NCBI RefSeq assembly: GCF_002734285.1
Contig: NZ_NSEA01000011.1
Coordinates: 268,986 to 332,985 of the forward strand
Direction: 5' to 3'
DNA length: 64,000 nucleotides
DNA from: Fredinandcohnia onubensis
Lineage (GTDB): Bacteria; Bacillota; Bacilli; Bacillales; Bacillaceae_L
In this document: positions 26,677 through 35,556 of the stretch, piece after piece
Position numbering within the stretch: position 1 is the first letter of the stretch
How the letters are laid out: each line of letters starts with the position of its first letter
Program-made: the position numbers and the translations under genes
Notes under the pieces: generated by a model
What the model saw: only the letters and a program-made list of their open reading frames with translations
Told to the model about the DNA's origin: nothing
Database searches by the model: none

Positions 26677-28089
26677 ATGATTGATTCAAATGTTAAGCAG
26701 CAATTTTTAAAAATTGTCGGGCCTGAAAATTATGATGATTCAAAAACTGGTCGACTTGTGTATTCGTATGATGCGACACCACAATTCCAGTCGATGCCTG
26801 ATGCAGTGATTTCTCCTCGAAACAAAGAGGAAATATCCGAAATCGTCAAGGTATGTAATGAATACAAGATTCCGATTGTCCCTCGCGGCTCCGGGACAAA
26901 TCTCTGTGCAGGTACTTGCCCAACTGAGGGTGGAGTTGTCCTTCTTTTTAAACATTTAAATAAGATTCTAGAAATTGATGAAGAGAATTTAACGATAACA
27001 GTCCAACCTGGGGTAATCACTCAGGAGGTGACAACTGCTGTAGAGGCAAAAGGTTTATTTTATCCACCAGATCCTGGTTCGATGAAAATATCGACTATTG
27101 GAGGCAATATTAACGAGAATTCCGGTGGTTTACGTGGCCTTAAATATGGGGTAACACGAGATTACGTCATGGGGCTTGAGGCTGTCTTGGCGAATGGTGA
27201 AATCATTAAAACGGGAGGAAAGCTAGCGAAGGATGTTGCTGGATATGACCTCACTCGCCTATTTGTTGGCTCAGAAGGCACACTTGGCATCATTACCGAA
27301 GCCACACTTAAGCTCATTCCAATGCCTGAAACGAAAGAGACCATTCTTGCCCTTTATCAGGATTTGGAGTCAGCTGCTAAATCGGTTTCAAAGATTATCG
27401 CAAGTAAAATCATCCCAATTACGTTAGAATTTCTTGACCAACCTACTCTTGAAGCGGTCGAAGCCTTTGCAAAAATCGGACTACCAACTGATGCAAAAGC
27501 AGTTCTTCTTATTGAACAGGATGGTCCTGCTGAAATTGTAAAACGCGATATTGCTAGAATCAAAGAGATTTGCAAGGAAGAACATGCGGTTTCTGTGAAA
27601 TCTGCGGAATCTGAGGAAGAAGCTGAAGCCTTACGAACAGCTAGACGTGCTGCACTTTCTGCTCTTGCACGCTTAAAACCGACGACCATTTTGGAGGATG
27701 CAACTGTACCCCGCTCTGAAATTGCAAACATGGTAAATGCAATTGGAGAAATCGCAAAAAAATACGACTTGAATATTTGTACCTTTGGACACGCCGGAGA
27801 TGGAAATCTCCACCCTACTTGTTTAACAGATGTCAGAGACCGTGAAGAAATTGAGCGCGTTGAGAAGGCGTTTGAAGAAATTTTTGAAAAGGCGATTGAG
27901 CTTGGCGGTACGATTACCGGTGAACACGGGGTTGGCGTAATGAAAGCACCTTATCTTGAAATGAAGCTAGGTGCGGCGGGGATTGCCGCGATGCAAGCAA
28001 TTAAAACGGGGCTTGATCCTAACAACATTATGAATCCAGGTAAGATGTTTGCAAAGGATTCTAGGAAACGCGTGGTGGTTTCAAAATGA
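26677..28089 (+). CDS. glcD: Glycolate oxidase, FAD-binding subunit GlcD
   Basis: A 470-residue FAD-linked oxidase of the GlcD/VAO family. The FAD-binding segment includes IVPRGSGTNLCAGTCPTEGG and PPDPGSMKISTIGGNINEN. The C-terminal cap has FGHAGDGNLHPT and TGEHGVGVMKAPYL. It oxidises glycolate (or D-lactate) to glyoxylate with electrons passed through GlcF. Its stop overlaps the glcF start by 4 bp (ATGA), so the two are coupled. No glcE is present, as in other bacilli. TTTGGAGGCG precedes the ATG. Confidence 0.92.
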   Translation: MIDSNVKQQFLKIVGPENYDDSKTGRLVYSYDATPQFQSMPDAVISPRNKEEISEIVKVCNEYKIPIVPRGSGTNLCAGTCPTEGGVVLLFKHLNKILEIDEENLTITVQPGVITQEVTTAVEAKGLFYPPDPGSMKISTIGGNINENSGGLRGLKYGVTRDYVMGLEAVLANGEIIKTGGKLAKDVAGYDLTRLFVGSEGTLGIITEATLKLIPMPETKETILALYQDLESAAKSVSKIIASKIIPITLEFLDQPTLEAVEAFAKIGLPTDAKAVLLIEQDGPAEIVKRDIARIKEICKEEHAVSVKSAESEEEAEALRTARRAALSALARLKPTTILEDATVPRSEIANMVNAIGEIAKKYDLNICTFGHAGDGNLHPTCLTDVRDREEIERVEKAFEEIFEKAIELGGTITGEHGVGVMKAPYLEMKLGAAGIAAMQAIKTGLDPNNIMNPGKMFAKDSRKRVVVSK

Positions 28090-29408
28090 CAACGATAAAC
28101 GAACAACAAAAAATCCAAAAAGAATTCCAATCCCGGATGGATCAAAATGAATTATTAAACTGTATGCGTTGTGGGTTTTGCCTTCCTACCTGCCCTACCT
28201 ATATCGAGTCCGGTTATCAAGAATCTCACTCACCAAGGGGAAGAATTGCTTTAATGAAAGCAGTGGTGGACGGGCTTATTGAACCTGATGAGGACTTCGA
28301 AAAATCACTAAATATGTGCTTAGGCTGTCGAGCTTGTGAACCAGTTTGTCCTTCAGGCGTTAATTATGGGCACCTTTTAGAAGAAGCAAGAGATATCGTA
28401 CATCAAAATAAAAAGCATTCGCTACCTGTGAAAGCTATAAGAAATACGGTTTTTGAGGGTCTCTTCCCCCATCAAAATCGGATGCGAACTTTAACCGGTT
28501 TACTTGGTGTCTACCAGCGCTCTGGCATGCAAAAGGCAGTTCAAAAAAGTGGTCTTTTGAAGTTTTTACCTGATAGCTTTGCTACTATGGAACGCGTACT
28601 TCCAGACGTGCCATCCTTAAAGGAACTAAAAAATCGACCATACCATCTTGAACCTATCGGTGTACGAAAGAAAAAGGTTTCCTTTTTCACAGGCTGTTTA
28701 ATGGATACGATGTTTATGAAAACAAATGATGCCACCATGAAGCTCCTTCAATTGGCAGGTTGTGAGATTGTCATCCCAAAAACACAGGCTTGTTGTGGGG
28801 CTTTACATGGGCATAGTGGCGAAAAAAACAAAGCGAAGGAACTAGCAAAACAAAATATAGCGGCCTTTGAAGAGATTGAAGCTGATTATATCATCACGAA
28901 TGCGGGTGGCTGCGGTGCCTTTTTAATTGATTATGATCACCTTCTAAAAGATGAACCCCAGTGGGCAGAACGAGCGAAATCATTTTCGAGAAAGCTTAAG
29001 GATATCTCATCCGTATTGGTAGAATTAGAGTTTCATAAAAAAGAGCTTTCCCTTGATGCACAAATTATCACCTACCAAGATTCATGCCATTTGCGAAATG
29101 TAATGAAGACGGCGTCTGAACCTAGAGAGCTACTTCAATCTATTAATGGCGCAACTTATCTGGAAATGAAAAATGCGGACAGCTGCTGCGGCTCTGCTGG
29201 CATCTATAATATTGTAGAGTCTGAAATGTCGATGAAAATATTAGATTCAAAAATGAAAAACGTTAAAGATACACAAGCAAAAACAATTGTCACAGCGAAT
29301 CCCGGTTGTTTGCTGCAGATGAAACTTGGCATCGAACGGGAAGGCTTGTCGGATCAAATGCGAGCCGTTCATATTGTTGATTTATTACTTGAAGCCATTG
29401 AGAAATAG
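28086..29408 (+). CDS. glcF: Glycolate oxidase, iron-sulfur subunit GlcF
   Basis: A 440-residue protein with two N-terminal [4Fe-4S] motifs (CMRCGFCLPTCPTY; CLGCRACEPVCPSG). Two CCG domains for cofactor or heterodisulfide-type chemistry follow (GCxxD..TQACCGALHGHSG; DSCHL..ADSCCGSAG). It accepts electrons from GlcD and delivers them to the quinone pool. It is the last gene of the unit and is followed by a terminator. Confidence 0.92.
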   Translation: MTTINEQQKIQKEFQSRMDQNELLNCMRCGFCLPTCPTYIESGYQESHSPRGRIALMKAVVDGLIEPDEDFEKSLNMCLGCRACEPVCPSGVNYGHLLEEARDIVHQNKKHSLPVKAIRNTVFEGLFPHQNRMRTLTGLLGVYQRSGMQKAVQKSGLLKFLPDSFATMERVLPDVPSLKELKNRPYHLEPIGVRKKKVSFFTGCLMDTMFMKTNDATMKLLQLAGCEIVIPKTQACCGALHGHSGEKNKAKELAKQNIAAFEEIEADYIITNAGGCGAFLIDYDHLLKDEPQWAERAKSFSRKLKDISSVLVELEFHKKELSLDAQIITYQDSCHLRNVMKTASEPRELLQSINGATYLEMKNADSCCGSAGIYNIVESEMSMKILDSKMKNVKDTQAKTIVTANPGCLLQMKLGIEREGLSDQMRAVHIVDLLLEAIEK

Positions 29409-29422
29409 GTTAAAAATAAACA

Positions 29423-29451
29423 AGAATCGTCTTGGTATCAGAGACGATTCT
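29423..29451. terminator. Bidirectional intrinsic terminator
   Basis: A 10-bp stem AGAATCGTCT (29423-29432)/AGACGATTCT (29442-29451) with T-rich flank on plus and an A/T-rich flank on minus, between convergent genes. Confidence 0.75.
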
Positions 29452-29468
29452 TTGGTTTACATATATAT

Positions 29469-30185
29469 CTAATTACTTTGTTTTATTTGGGTCCGGAACA
29501 GCATTTCTGATACAGTAACAAATTCATATCCTTCTTCTTCTAGTTCTGTGAGTATTTGGTCTAATGCTTGAACGGTTTGCGTTCGATTTCCACCTGAATC
29601 ATGAAAAAGAATAATGTTTCCTGGTTTCACACCTGAAATAACCCTTTTCGTGATTCTGTTAACCCCTGGATTTTTCCAATCCTTCGTGTCTTGATGCCAA
29701 GACCATAAAACAACATGATATCCATTTTCTGCTACAGTGTTAATAATAACCTCATTGTAACTCCCACCAACTGGGCGAAAAAGAGTTGGGCTAAATCCGG
29801 TTATTTCTTTAAGAGTGTCGGTGGTTATTTCAATTTCATTTTCAAGTTTTTGGGAATCACGTACAATATTTGAATGATTAAAGGTATGGTTTGCAATTTC
29901 ATGCCCCTCCAATACTTCTCGACGAATGATTTCAGGGTGTTTAATTGCATGTTTTCCAACAACAAAAAAAGTGGCTTTTGCTTTATGCTTTGCTAAAACG
30001 TCTAAAATTTGTGGTGTGTAAACTGGACTTGGTCCATCGTCAAATGTGACGGCTACCATCTTCTCATCTGTCTTCACTTCCCAGGTGGCCTTACCCGTTT
30101 TTTCAAAGTCAAAGCGTTCTGTTGCCTGTGCAGGGATATGATTTAAAAATAGGAAAAGAACAACCATTACTATACATCTTCCCAA
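29469..30185 (-). CDS. Polysaccharide deacetylase (NodB family), exported
   Basis: A metal-dependent deacetylase of about 238 residues acting on peptidoglycan or another cell-wall glycan. The N-terminal hydrophobic segment (CIVMVVLFLFLNHIPAQA) is a signal peptide or anchor. NodB motifs are seen: TFDDGPSPVYT (metal Asp), HTFNHSN (metal His pair), LFRPVGGSYN and LFHDSGG. I place the start at a TTG (30183-30185), which is 7 nt after GAAGGGGG. The upstream ATG at 30206 precedes that ribosome binding site. Confidence 0.85.
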   Translation of the reverse strand: MGRCIVMVVLFLFLNHIPAQATERFDFEKTGKATWEVKTDEKMVAVTFDDGPSPVYTPQILDVLAKHKAKATFFVVGKHAIKHPEIIRREVLEGHEIANHTFNHSNIVRDSQKLENEIEITTDTLKEITGFSPTLFRPVGGSYNEVIINTVAENGYHVVLWSWHQDTKDWKNPGVNRITKRVISGVKPGNIILFHDSGGNRTQTVQALDQILTELEEEGYEFVTVSEMLFRTQIKQSN

Positions 30186-30280
30186 AAAAGTGCCCCCTTC
30201 TATCATAAAGCTTTATTGGGTAGTTTATGGATTTTTTTTGATAATTATTAGGCTAGCCAATGGAATTTAATTACGGAATA

Positions 30281-30306
30281 AAAAAAGACGAGATTGTCTC
30301 CTCGCC
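30281..30306 (-). terminator. Terminator after YdcF-like gene
   Basis: GACGAG (30287-30292) pairs with CTCGCC (30301-30306; one wobble), followed on the minus strand by a run of T. Confidence 0.6.
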
Positions 30307-30326
30307 CTTTGTCATGCATGATTAAT

Positions 30327-30914
30327 TTATTTTAGTAAATACTTTTCTATATAATATTTTGTTACGGACAAATACTCGCGGCCGTATGCTTTTACCAAAG
30401 TAATTCTTGGAGTTTTTGCCGGTAGTCCGTTGACCTTCAAATTAGCGTCTTTGGCAATTTGGACTGAACGGTAAAGATGATAATCATTTGTCACTACAAT
30501 CCCTAGCTTCGCATCCTTAGGTATAAATTCTTTTGAGAATTTAATATTTTCATAAGTACTCGTTGAGCGGTCTTCTAGATAGATTCTTGATTCAGATATC
30601 CCTTTTTCCACAAGCACTCTTCTCATCGCTTCCGCTTCTGTAATATCCTCACCCGGCCCCATGCCACCTGAGGCAATTAAAATCGTGTTCTCATTTTCCT
30701 TCGCATATTCGGCCGCCGCTTCAATTCGGTATTGTAACGCAAGGGACGGAATTTCTCCATTCACCTTGGCTCCAAGAATGATCAAATAATCGGCATTTTT
30801 GGGAGGCGCTGTATCCACATACTGAGATATTTTATAATGAATGCTTCCGAAATAAACAACCCCAATAATGAGTAAAATTCCTAATAAAAGTAACATCATT
30901 TTCCTCTTTTTCAA
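30327..30914 (-). CDS. YdcF/SanA-like DUF218 protein
   Basis: A 195-residue membrane-anchored protein: an N-terminal helix (MLLLLGILLIIGVVYFG), then a DUF218 domain with DYLIILGAKVNGEIPS, ASGGMGPGEDITEAEAM and VTNDYHLYRSV. The family is linked to cell-envelope integrity (SanA, ElyC, YdcF), but the reaction is poorly defined. The domain would face outward. No operon partners. Confidence 0.8.
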   Translation of the reverse strand: MKKRKMMLLLLGILLIIGVVYFGSIHYKISQYVDTAPPKNADYLIILGAKVNGEIPSLALQYRIEAAAEYAKENENTILIASGGMGPGEDITEAEAMRRVLVEKGISESRIYLEDRSTSTYENIKFSKEFIPKDAKLGIVVTNDYHLYRSVQIAKDANLKVNGLPAKTPRITLVKAYGREYLSVTKYYIEKYLLK

Positions 30915-30979
30915 ATTAGTAACAACCCCTTCAAGGTTATTCTATTATTATATCAAAAGGAGAATGAAGGACTCTAGTA

Positions 30980-31432
30980 GTAGAAGTAATTTCTAAAGAG
31001 ATAAGAAATGTAATAATTAACCACTTGTGTATCGTTTTCGAGTTAAAAGGTGATAAAAGCATACGTAAAAATGATTTGCGTATGCTTTTATGTTGAATCC
31101 AGTATAAAACCATTCATAAAATCCAAATAAAGGTAAAAATCCTTAAAAAAATGATGGTAATTGTAAAAATCATCCTTTTGCGTATCGTTTTTATGAAAAT
31201 AAACAATTAAAGCATACGTAAAAAAGATTTGCGTATGCATTTCTAGGGATTTGCATAATAAAACCATTCGTAAAATCCAAAAAAAGGAAGAAATCATTCA
31301 AAAAGTGATAAGAATTGTAAAATCCATCCATTTGTGTATCGTTTTTAAGAAAAAATTCAATAAAAGCATACGTAAGTAAGATTTGCGTATGCTTTATATG
31401 AATTCTTGTATATAACCATTCGTAAAACCCTA
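30980..31432. repeat. Triplicated ~153-bp repeat with internal palindrome
   Basis: Landmarks recur three times: GTATCGTTTT at 31029, 31182 and 31336, and GCATACG at 31059, 31212 and 31366 (spacings 153 and 154 bp). Each copy holds a hairpin, GCATACG paired with CGTATGC about 13 bp later; copies 1 and 3 extend it to AAAGCATACG/CGTATGCTTT. Shared tails read ACCATTCRTAAAA. The region is A/T-rich and gene-free (543 bp). A short open frame on the minus strand inside it has no ribosome binding site and repeats with the array. Confidence 0.85.
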
Positions 31433-31456
31433 CACTGGGTGTTCCTCAGCTTCATT

Positions 31457-32275
31457 TTAGTTAAGCCAATTTTGATTTTCCAGATCTTCGTAAAAGGGCA
31501 GAAAACTGTCCATTTCGATATCAGCCCTTGCTAAAACATCCTGTGAATTCATCTTTGAGACAAATCCAAGTTCTCGGGTTGCGTTAACCGTTGACCAAGG
31601 TTTGTCCTTGTTATCTGACACCCCATAATATGTCCCAAACTTCACCGTTGATTGAATCGCTAAATCAAATAATTGGATGACATCCTCGTGGCTTAGTAAT
31701 GTTTTATTTATCCGTGGATTTGTTTGTAAATCCTTCACTTCATCAAGTCTGACACTGCCAATTCGCAAATTAATGACAGAAAGATTGTTTTCCTCCTCAT
31801 AGGCCAAAATATGTCCGATATTTTCAGATGCCAATTTAAGTGTGCCATACAAATTCCTTGAGTAGGGATAATCATCAACAGTAATTTCACGGCCAAATGC
31901 CGAAACCCCATCTTTCTCATAAAAATCTGTTACATGATTGCTGCTTGCATAGACCACCTTACCTATACCAAGGTCAATTGCAGCTCTTAAAATATAAAAG
32001 GATGCAAGGAAATGAATTTCGGTCTTTTTGCGAAATTGAGTAACATCTTTAAAATCGTTTTTTGTTTTAACATTCAACAGGTTAACGAGTGCATCACAGT
32101 CAGCTGGAATTTTACGAATCAGTTCTTCAAAATTTGTCGCATCTACTTCGACGTGATTTGGTAGATCGTCTACCTTTTTATCTAGAATAGTGATGTCGTA
32201 CTTGTCACTAAGCCCTGCTTCAAGAATCGAACCGATCAAGCCATTCCCACCGATGATGGCAATCTTCTTTTTCAT
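31457..32275 (-). CDS. NAD(P)-dependent epimerase/dehydratase (SDR), uronate dehydrogenase-like
   Basis: A 272-residue extended short-chain dehydrogenase. The Rossmann motif IIGGNGLIGSIL is at 7-18, the active-site segment VVYASSNHVTD precedes the catalytic YGTLK, and INLRIGSV is the substrate-binding strand. The pattern resembles uronate dehydrogenases and sugar-nucleotide epimerases, but the substrate is not determinable. It stands alone, downstream of the helicase operon and upstream of the triplicated repeat. Confidence 0.78.
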   Translation of the reverse strand: MKKKIAIIGGNGLIGSILEAGLSDKYDITILDKKVDDLPNHVEVDATNFEELIRKIPADCDALVNLLNVKTKNDFKDVTQFRKKTEIHFLASFYILRAAIDLGIGKVVYASSNHVTDFYEKDGVSAFGREITVDDYPYSRNLYGTLKLASENIGHILAYEEENNLSVINLRIGSVRLDEVKDLQTNPRINKTLLSHEDVIQLFDLAIQSTVKFGTYYGVSDNKDKPWSTVNATRELGFVSKMNSQDVLARADIEMDSFLPFYEDLENQNWLN

Positions 32276-32352
32276 TGTATTGCTCCCCTTTAGACTTGTC
32301 TTACTTGTTAAAGTTTGTTTTTATAGGAAAAAACATACATCCGAAAAGATGC

Positions 32353-35300
32353 TTAAAGGGTCATTATCTTATTTGGTGTGACAAAATAGAGCTGTTTGTC
32401 TGCCACTTGTTCTCCTGTGATTCTTTCCCAAATTTGCTGGTACAGGTCAATTTGATTTCGATAGTATTTTGTTAATTCCGGGAGCTGAGTAATATCCTTT
32501 GGTCGGTCTGTTTTATAATCAACGATCTTCCATGAACCGTTCAGCTTGTACACAAGATCAATGATTCCATTTACAAAAACAATCTCGGCATCGTCTCCTT
32601 TTTTTACAAACTCATACAAAGGATCTTCCGAATCGATTTGTATAGTGAAAGGAACTTCTGTTAGAATTTGATCTGCAATTTGAAGCTCTGCCCAAATCGT
32701 CGATTGTTTAAAACGTTCCACAGCTTGTGCGACTTCTTCCATTCGTCCTAAAGAGATTTCATGTTTTTTCAAAGTGGATACAACAACGGTTTCAGTTTCT
32801 TGACCTTTGACGACCCCCTCAAAAACCTCATGAACGGCGGTTCCCCATGCCATTCCGCCACCCTCCTCACGTTCAATTCCAAGCGTGAAGATATCTTGCT
32901 TTTCTTCGGAAGGGCTAAATGTCGAATAGGAAGGTTGTTTTCGATCTTCGAGCCAATCAAGTAATCCTTGTGTTTCAAGTCTGAATTCATCTCGAATTGT
33001 GTTCTTTTCCATTGTTTCTTTTTCATCCGTTATCACTTCTGGAATATCAATATCCTCGAGCCTAGGTAGGCCATCTAAAAGAAGACTCCACGGATTTTTC
33101 GTATTTTTAGATTCAAATGTACTAATGATCATGGTTTTCTCAGCCCTAGTAGCAGCAACATACAGAACGCGGATTTCTTCAGCTAGTAAATATGCTTCCT
33201 CCTCGTCTAGGTGCTCCTCCCAAAATAGGGGTTGTGCAACAGGTTTCGTCTTTTGACCATGCTTTCTTCCGAACATAAAATACCCTGTTGCGCCTTGGTC
33301 TTCACGTTTGATATGGGACCATATTTTATTACGAATTTCAGGCTTTTTACCAGGATGCGCTAGGAAAACAATCGATGCCTCCAAGCCTTTTGCTTTATGA
33401 ACATTCATGATTCGTACCGCATTTTCGTCTTCCTCAAGACTGATGACATCTGTTTTTTCCTCGATTTGCGTTTTTACAAATTGAACAGCTTGTCTAAAGG
33501 TTATCGCCTCGGCTTCCTCTTTAACCCTTAGTGCTTCAAGGATTTGCATGAGATTTGTCATTTCCCTCTTACCATAGGTTTTAGCGGCAAATAATGGGTA
33601 TAAGCCGATATCCTCCACTATTTTTACAATTGCCACAAGCGGTGAGAAGGTGACTTTCCATTTGGCATATTGCTGTAGCTTTGAGAGTGCATCCTGAAAA
33701 TGCTGTTTTGTTACTCCATCCAAATTGTCTGGAGTTTCCGCATATAACGAAAATGCTCCTCCCGCCTGCCTCCATTGAAATAATTCCTCATCACTGATAC
33801 CAAACCAGACACTTCGAAGTGCGGCTACAAAGGCGATTTGATCAGTTGTATCAACAAGAGCATCGAGAAGACGTAGAAGGTCCATGAATTCGGGAATTGT
33901 TCCGATTTCCATCTCCCCGCTGACACTCACAGGAATTCCTACACCCTCCAAAACGCGCGCGTAAACATCAATGCCCTCTTTCTGACGAGTTAAAATCATG
34001 AATTCACCTGGCTCGTGACCATCATTGATTAATTTTTGGATATATCCCGTTATACACCTTGCATCTTCATCAAGCGTCGTCGTTTTATTTTTTGCAAAAT
34101 CATCCGATAATACAAGTCTCTTAATCCCTGCTAAATCAGAACTACCTTCTACTTTATAGGAATGCAGTGGACGGTAGGCGGCCTGATGGACTGTTTCTTT
34201 TTCGGGTAATTGCTCCTTAAATACGCCATTTAGTAAGCTTGTTACTGTATCAACCGTTCTGAAATTCATGATTAACTGGAGAACTTCACCACCATGGGCT
34301 TCAATCAGTTCCTTCACTAGATTGTAAATATCGATATCGGCACGCCGGAAACGATAGATTGCTTGCTTAGGGTCTCCCACAACAAAAAGTGAGCCAGGAC
34401 GTGGTTTACACTTTGTCCAATTTCTTTCCGAGACATCGTCTCCTGTTAAATAAAACATAATTTCCGCTTGAATCGGATCCGTATCCTGAAACTCGTCCAC
34501 AAGCAACCTTTTGTATTTCTGCTGAAAATACGTGCGTACTTCTGAATTGTCCTTTAAAAGCGCTGCAGTTTTCATCAATAAATCCTGAAAATTCATCAAT
34601 GAGCGTTCTTGTTTTATTTTTTCATATTCTTTTAGAGCTTCTTTAAATAAGTCAATGACAAATGGATGACAATATTCACTCCACCTAATCAGCAATGGCT
34701 TGATTTGCGTCCTGAAAAAATCGGTAATTCGAGCTTCATACTCCTTAGCATCTTCTTTTGAAGTCCATCGGTTCTGCGTAACCTTAAAGTTTTTATCAAA
34801 CATTCGAAAAATAGTAATCATTAGAGAGTCCGTTTTGCTATTGAATCTTACTTGTCGTAGTGATTCTTCAATAGCTTCCTGGAGTTTGTCAGGTCCCTTA
34901 GGAATATCTTTTGGTATGCAACGACTTGCTTCTTTTAAAAGTGAAACGAAACGACGAAACACATCATCAAGATTTGGCTTCTCCACTTCATCACTTGCCC
35001 ACAGAACATCTGGATAGTTTTTCATATGTCGAAAGCGGTCTGACAGATCCTGTTCCTCAATCGCAAGCGCCTTCATCATTTTCGATTTCTGTGGGTTATC
35101 CTGTTCCAGTTTATGCATGTAAACAAGCCATGCAGCCTCAGCCATTTTTTCATCTTCTGAATCTTCAAGTTCCTTAAAATTAACATCAAGACCCGCTTCA
35201 ACTGGCCTTTCTCGTAGTAATCGAGCACAAAAGGAATGAACCGTACCGATAAACGATTGTTCAATATTTTGCAAGGCTTCCTCTAGCAGAAATTTTACGT

Positions 35301-35556
35301 CCGGGTCTGATTCTTCTTTACACTTTTTTTCGAGGACGGTTAAGAATCGTGTTTTAAGCTCGTCTGCTGCCTTTTTTGTAAATGTGATTGCGACAATCTC
35401 ATTTATTTTCGCCGTGCCTGTATATATAAGATTGACCATTCGATCAACTAAGCTTGTCGTTTTCCCCGAACCCGCTCCAGCTTCTACGAGAAAGTTTTGA
35501 TTCAATTTAGTCGTAATTTTATCTCTAGCCTCTTGATCGACAATTACCTTAGTCAT
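32353..35556 (-). CDS. AddA/UvrD-like helicase with C-terminal PD-(D/E)XK nuclease
   Basis: This 1067-residue protein has superfamily-1A helicase motifs in order: Walker A EAGAGSGKTTSLVDR (25-39), ITFTKKAADELKTR, Walker B LLVDEFQDTD (about 355), GDPKQAIYRFRRADIDIY, NFRT, VRIMNVHKAKGLEAS and RVLYVAATRAEKTM. The C-terminus has a RecB/AddA nuclease: GTAVHEVFEG, then FVNGIIDLVYK and WKIVDYKTD. It is about 150 residues shorter than B. subtilis AddA. It overlaps its partner by 8 bp. It should unwind and cut DNA ends, as the housekeeping AddA or as a paralogue. Confidence 0.88.
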   Translation of the reverse strand: MTKVIVDQEARDKITTKLNQNFLVEAGAGSGKTTSLVDRMVNLIYTGTAKINEIVAITFTKKAADELKTRFLTVLEKKCKEESDPDVKFLLEEALQNIEQSFIGTVHSFCARLLRERPVEAGLDVNFKELEDSEDEKMAEAAWLVYMHKLEQDNPQKSKMMKALAIEEQDLSDRFRHMKNYPDVLWASDEVEKPNLDDVFRRFVSLLKEASRCIPKDIPKGPDKLQEAIEESLRQVRFNSKTDSLMITIFRMFDKNFKVTQNRWTSKEDAKEYEARITDFFRTQIKPLLIRWSEYCHPFVIDLFKEALKEYEKIKQERSLMNFQDLLMKTAALLKDNSEVRTYFQQKYKRLLVDEFQDTDPIQAEIMFYLTGDDVSERNWTKCKPRPGSLFVVGDPKQAIYRFRRADIDIYNLVKELIEAHGGEVLQLIMNFRTVDTVTSLLNGVFKEQLPEKETVHQAAYRPLHSYKVEGSSDLAGIKRLVLSDDFAKNKTTTLDEDARCITGYIQKLINDGHEPGEFMILTRQKEGIDVYARVLEGVGIPVSVSGEMEIGTIPEFMDLLRLLDALVDTTDQIAFVAALRSVWFGISDEELFQWRQAGGAFSLYAETPDNLDGVTKQHFQDALSKLQQYAKWKVTFSPLVAIVKIVEDIGLYPLFAAKTYGKREMTNLMQILEALRVKEEAEAITFRQAVQFVKTQIEEKTDVISLEEDENAVRIMNVHKAKGLEASIVFLAHPGKKPEIRNKIWSHIKREDQGATGYFMFGRKHGQKTKPVAQPLFWEEHLDEEEAYLLAEEIRVLYVAATRAEKTMIISTFESKNTKNPWSLLLDGLPRLEDIDIPEVITDEKETMEKNTIRDEFRLETQGLLDWLEDRKQPSYSTFSPSEEKQDIFTLGIEREEGGGMAWGTAVHEVFEGVVKGQETETVVVSTLKKHEISLGRMEEVAQAVERFKQSTIWAELQIADQILTEVPFTIQIDSEDPLYEFVKKGDDAEIVFVNGIIDLVYKLNGSWKIVDYKTDRPKDITQLPELTKYYRNQIDLYQQIWERITGEQVADKQLYFVTPNKIMTL

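Noticed and set aside
31088..31297. 69-residue ORF on the minus strand inside the triplicated repeat
   Set aside because: It is made of repeat sequence, has no ribosome binding site and its composition follows the A/T-rich repeat.
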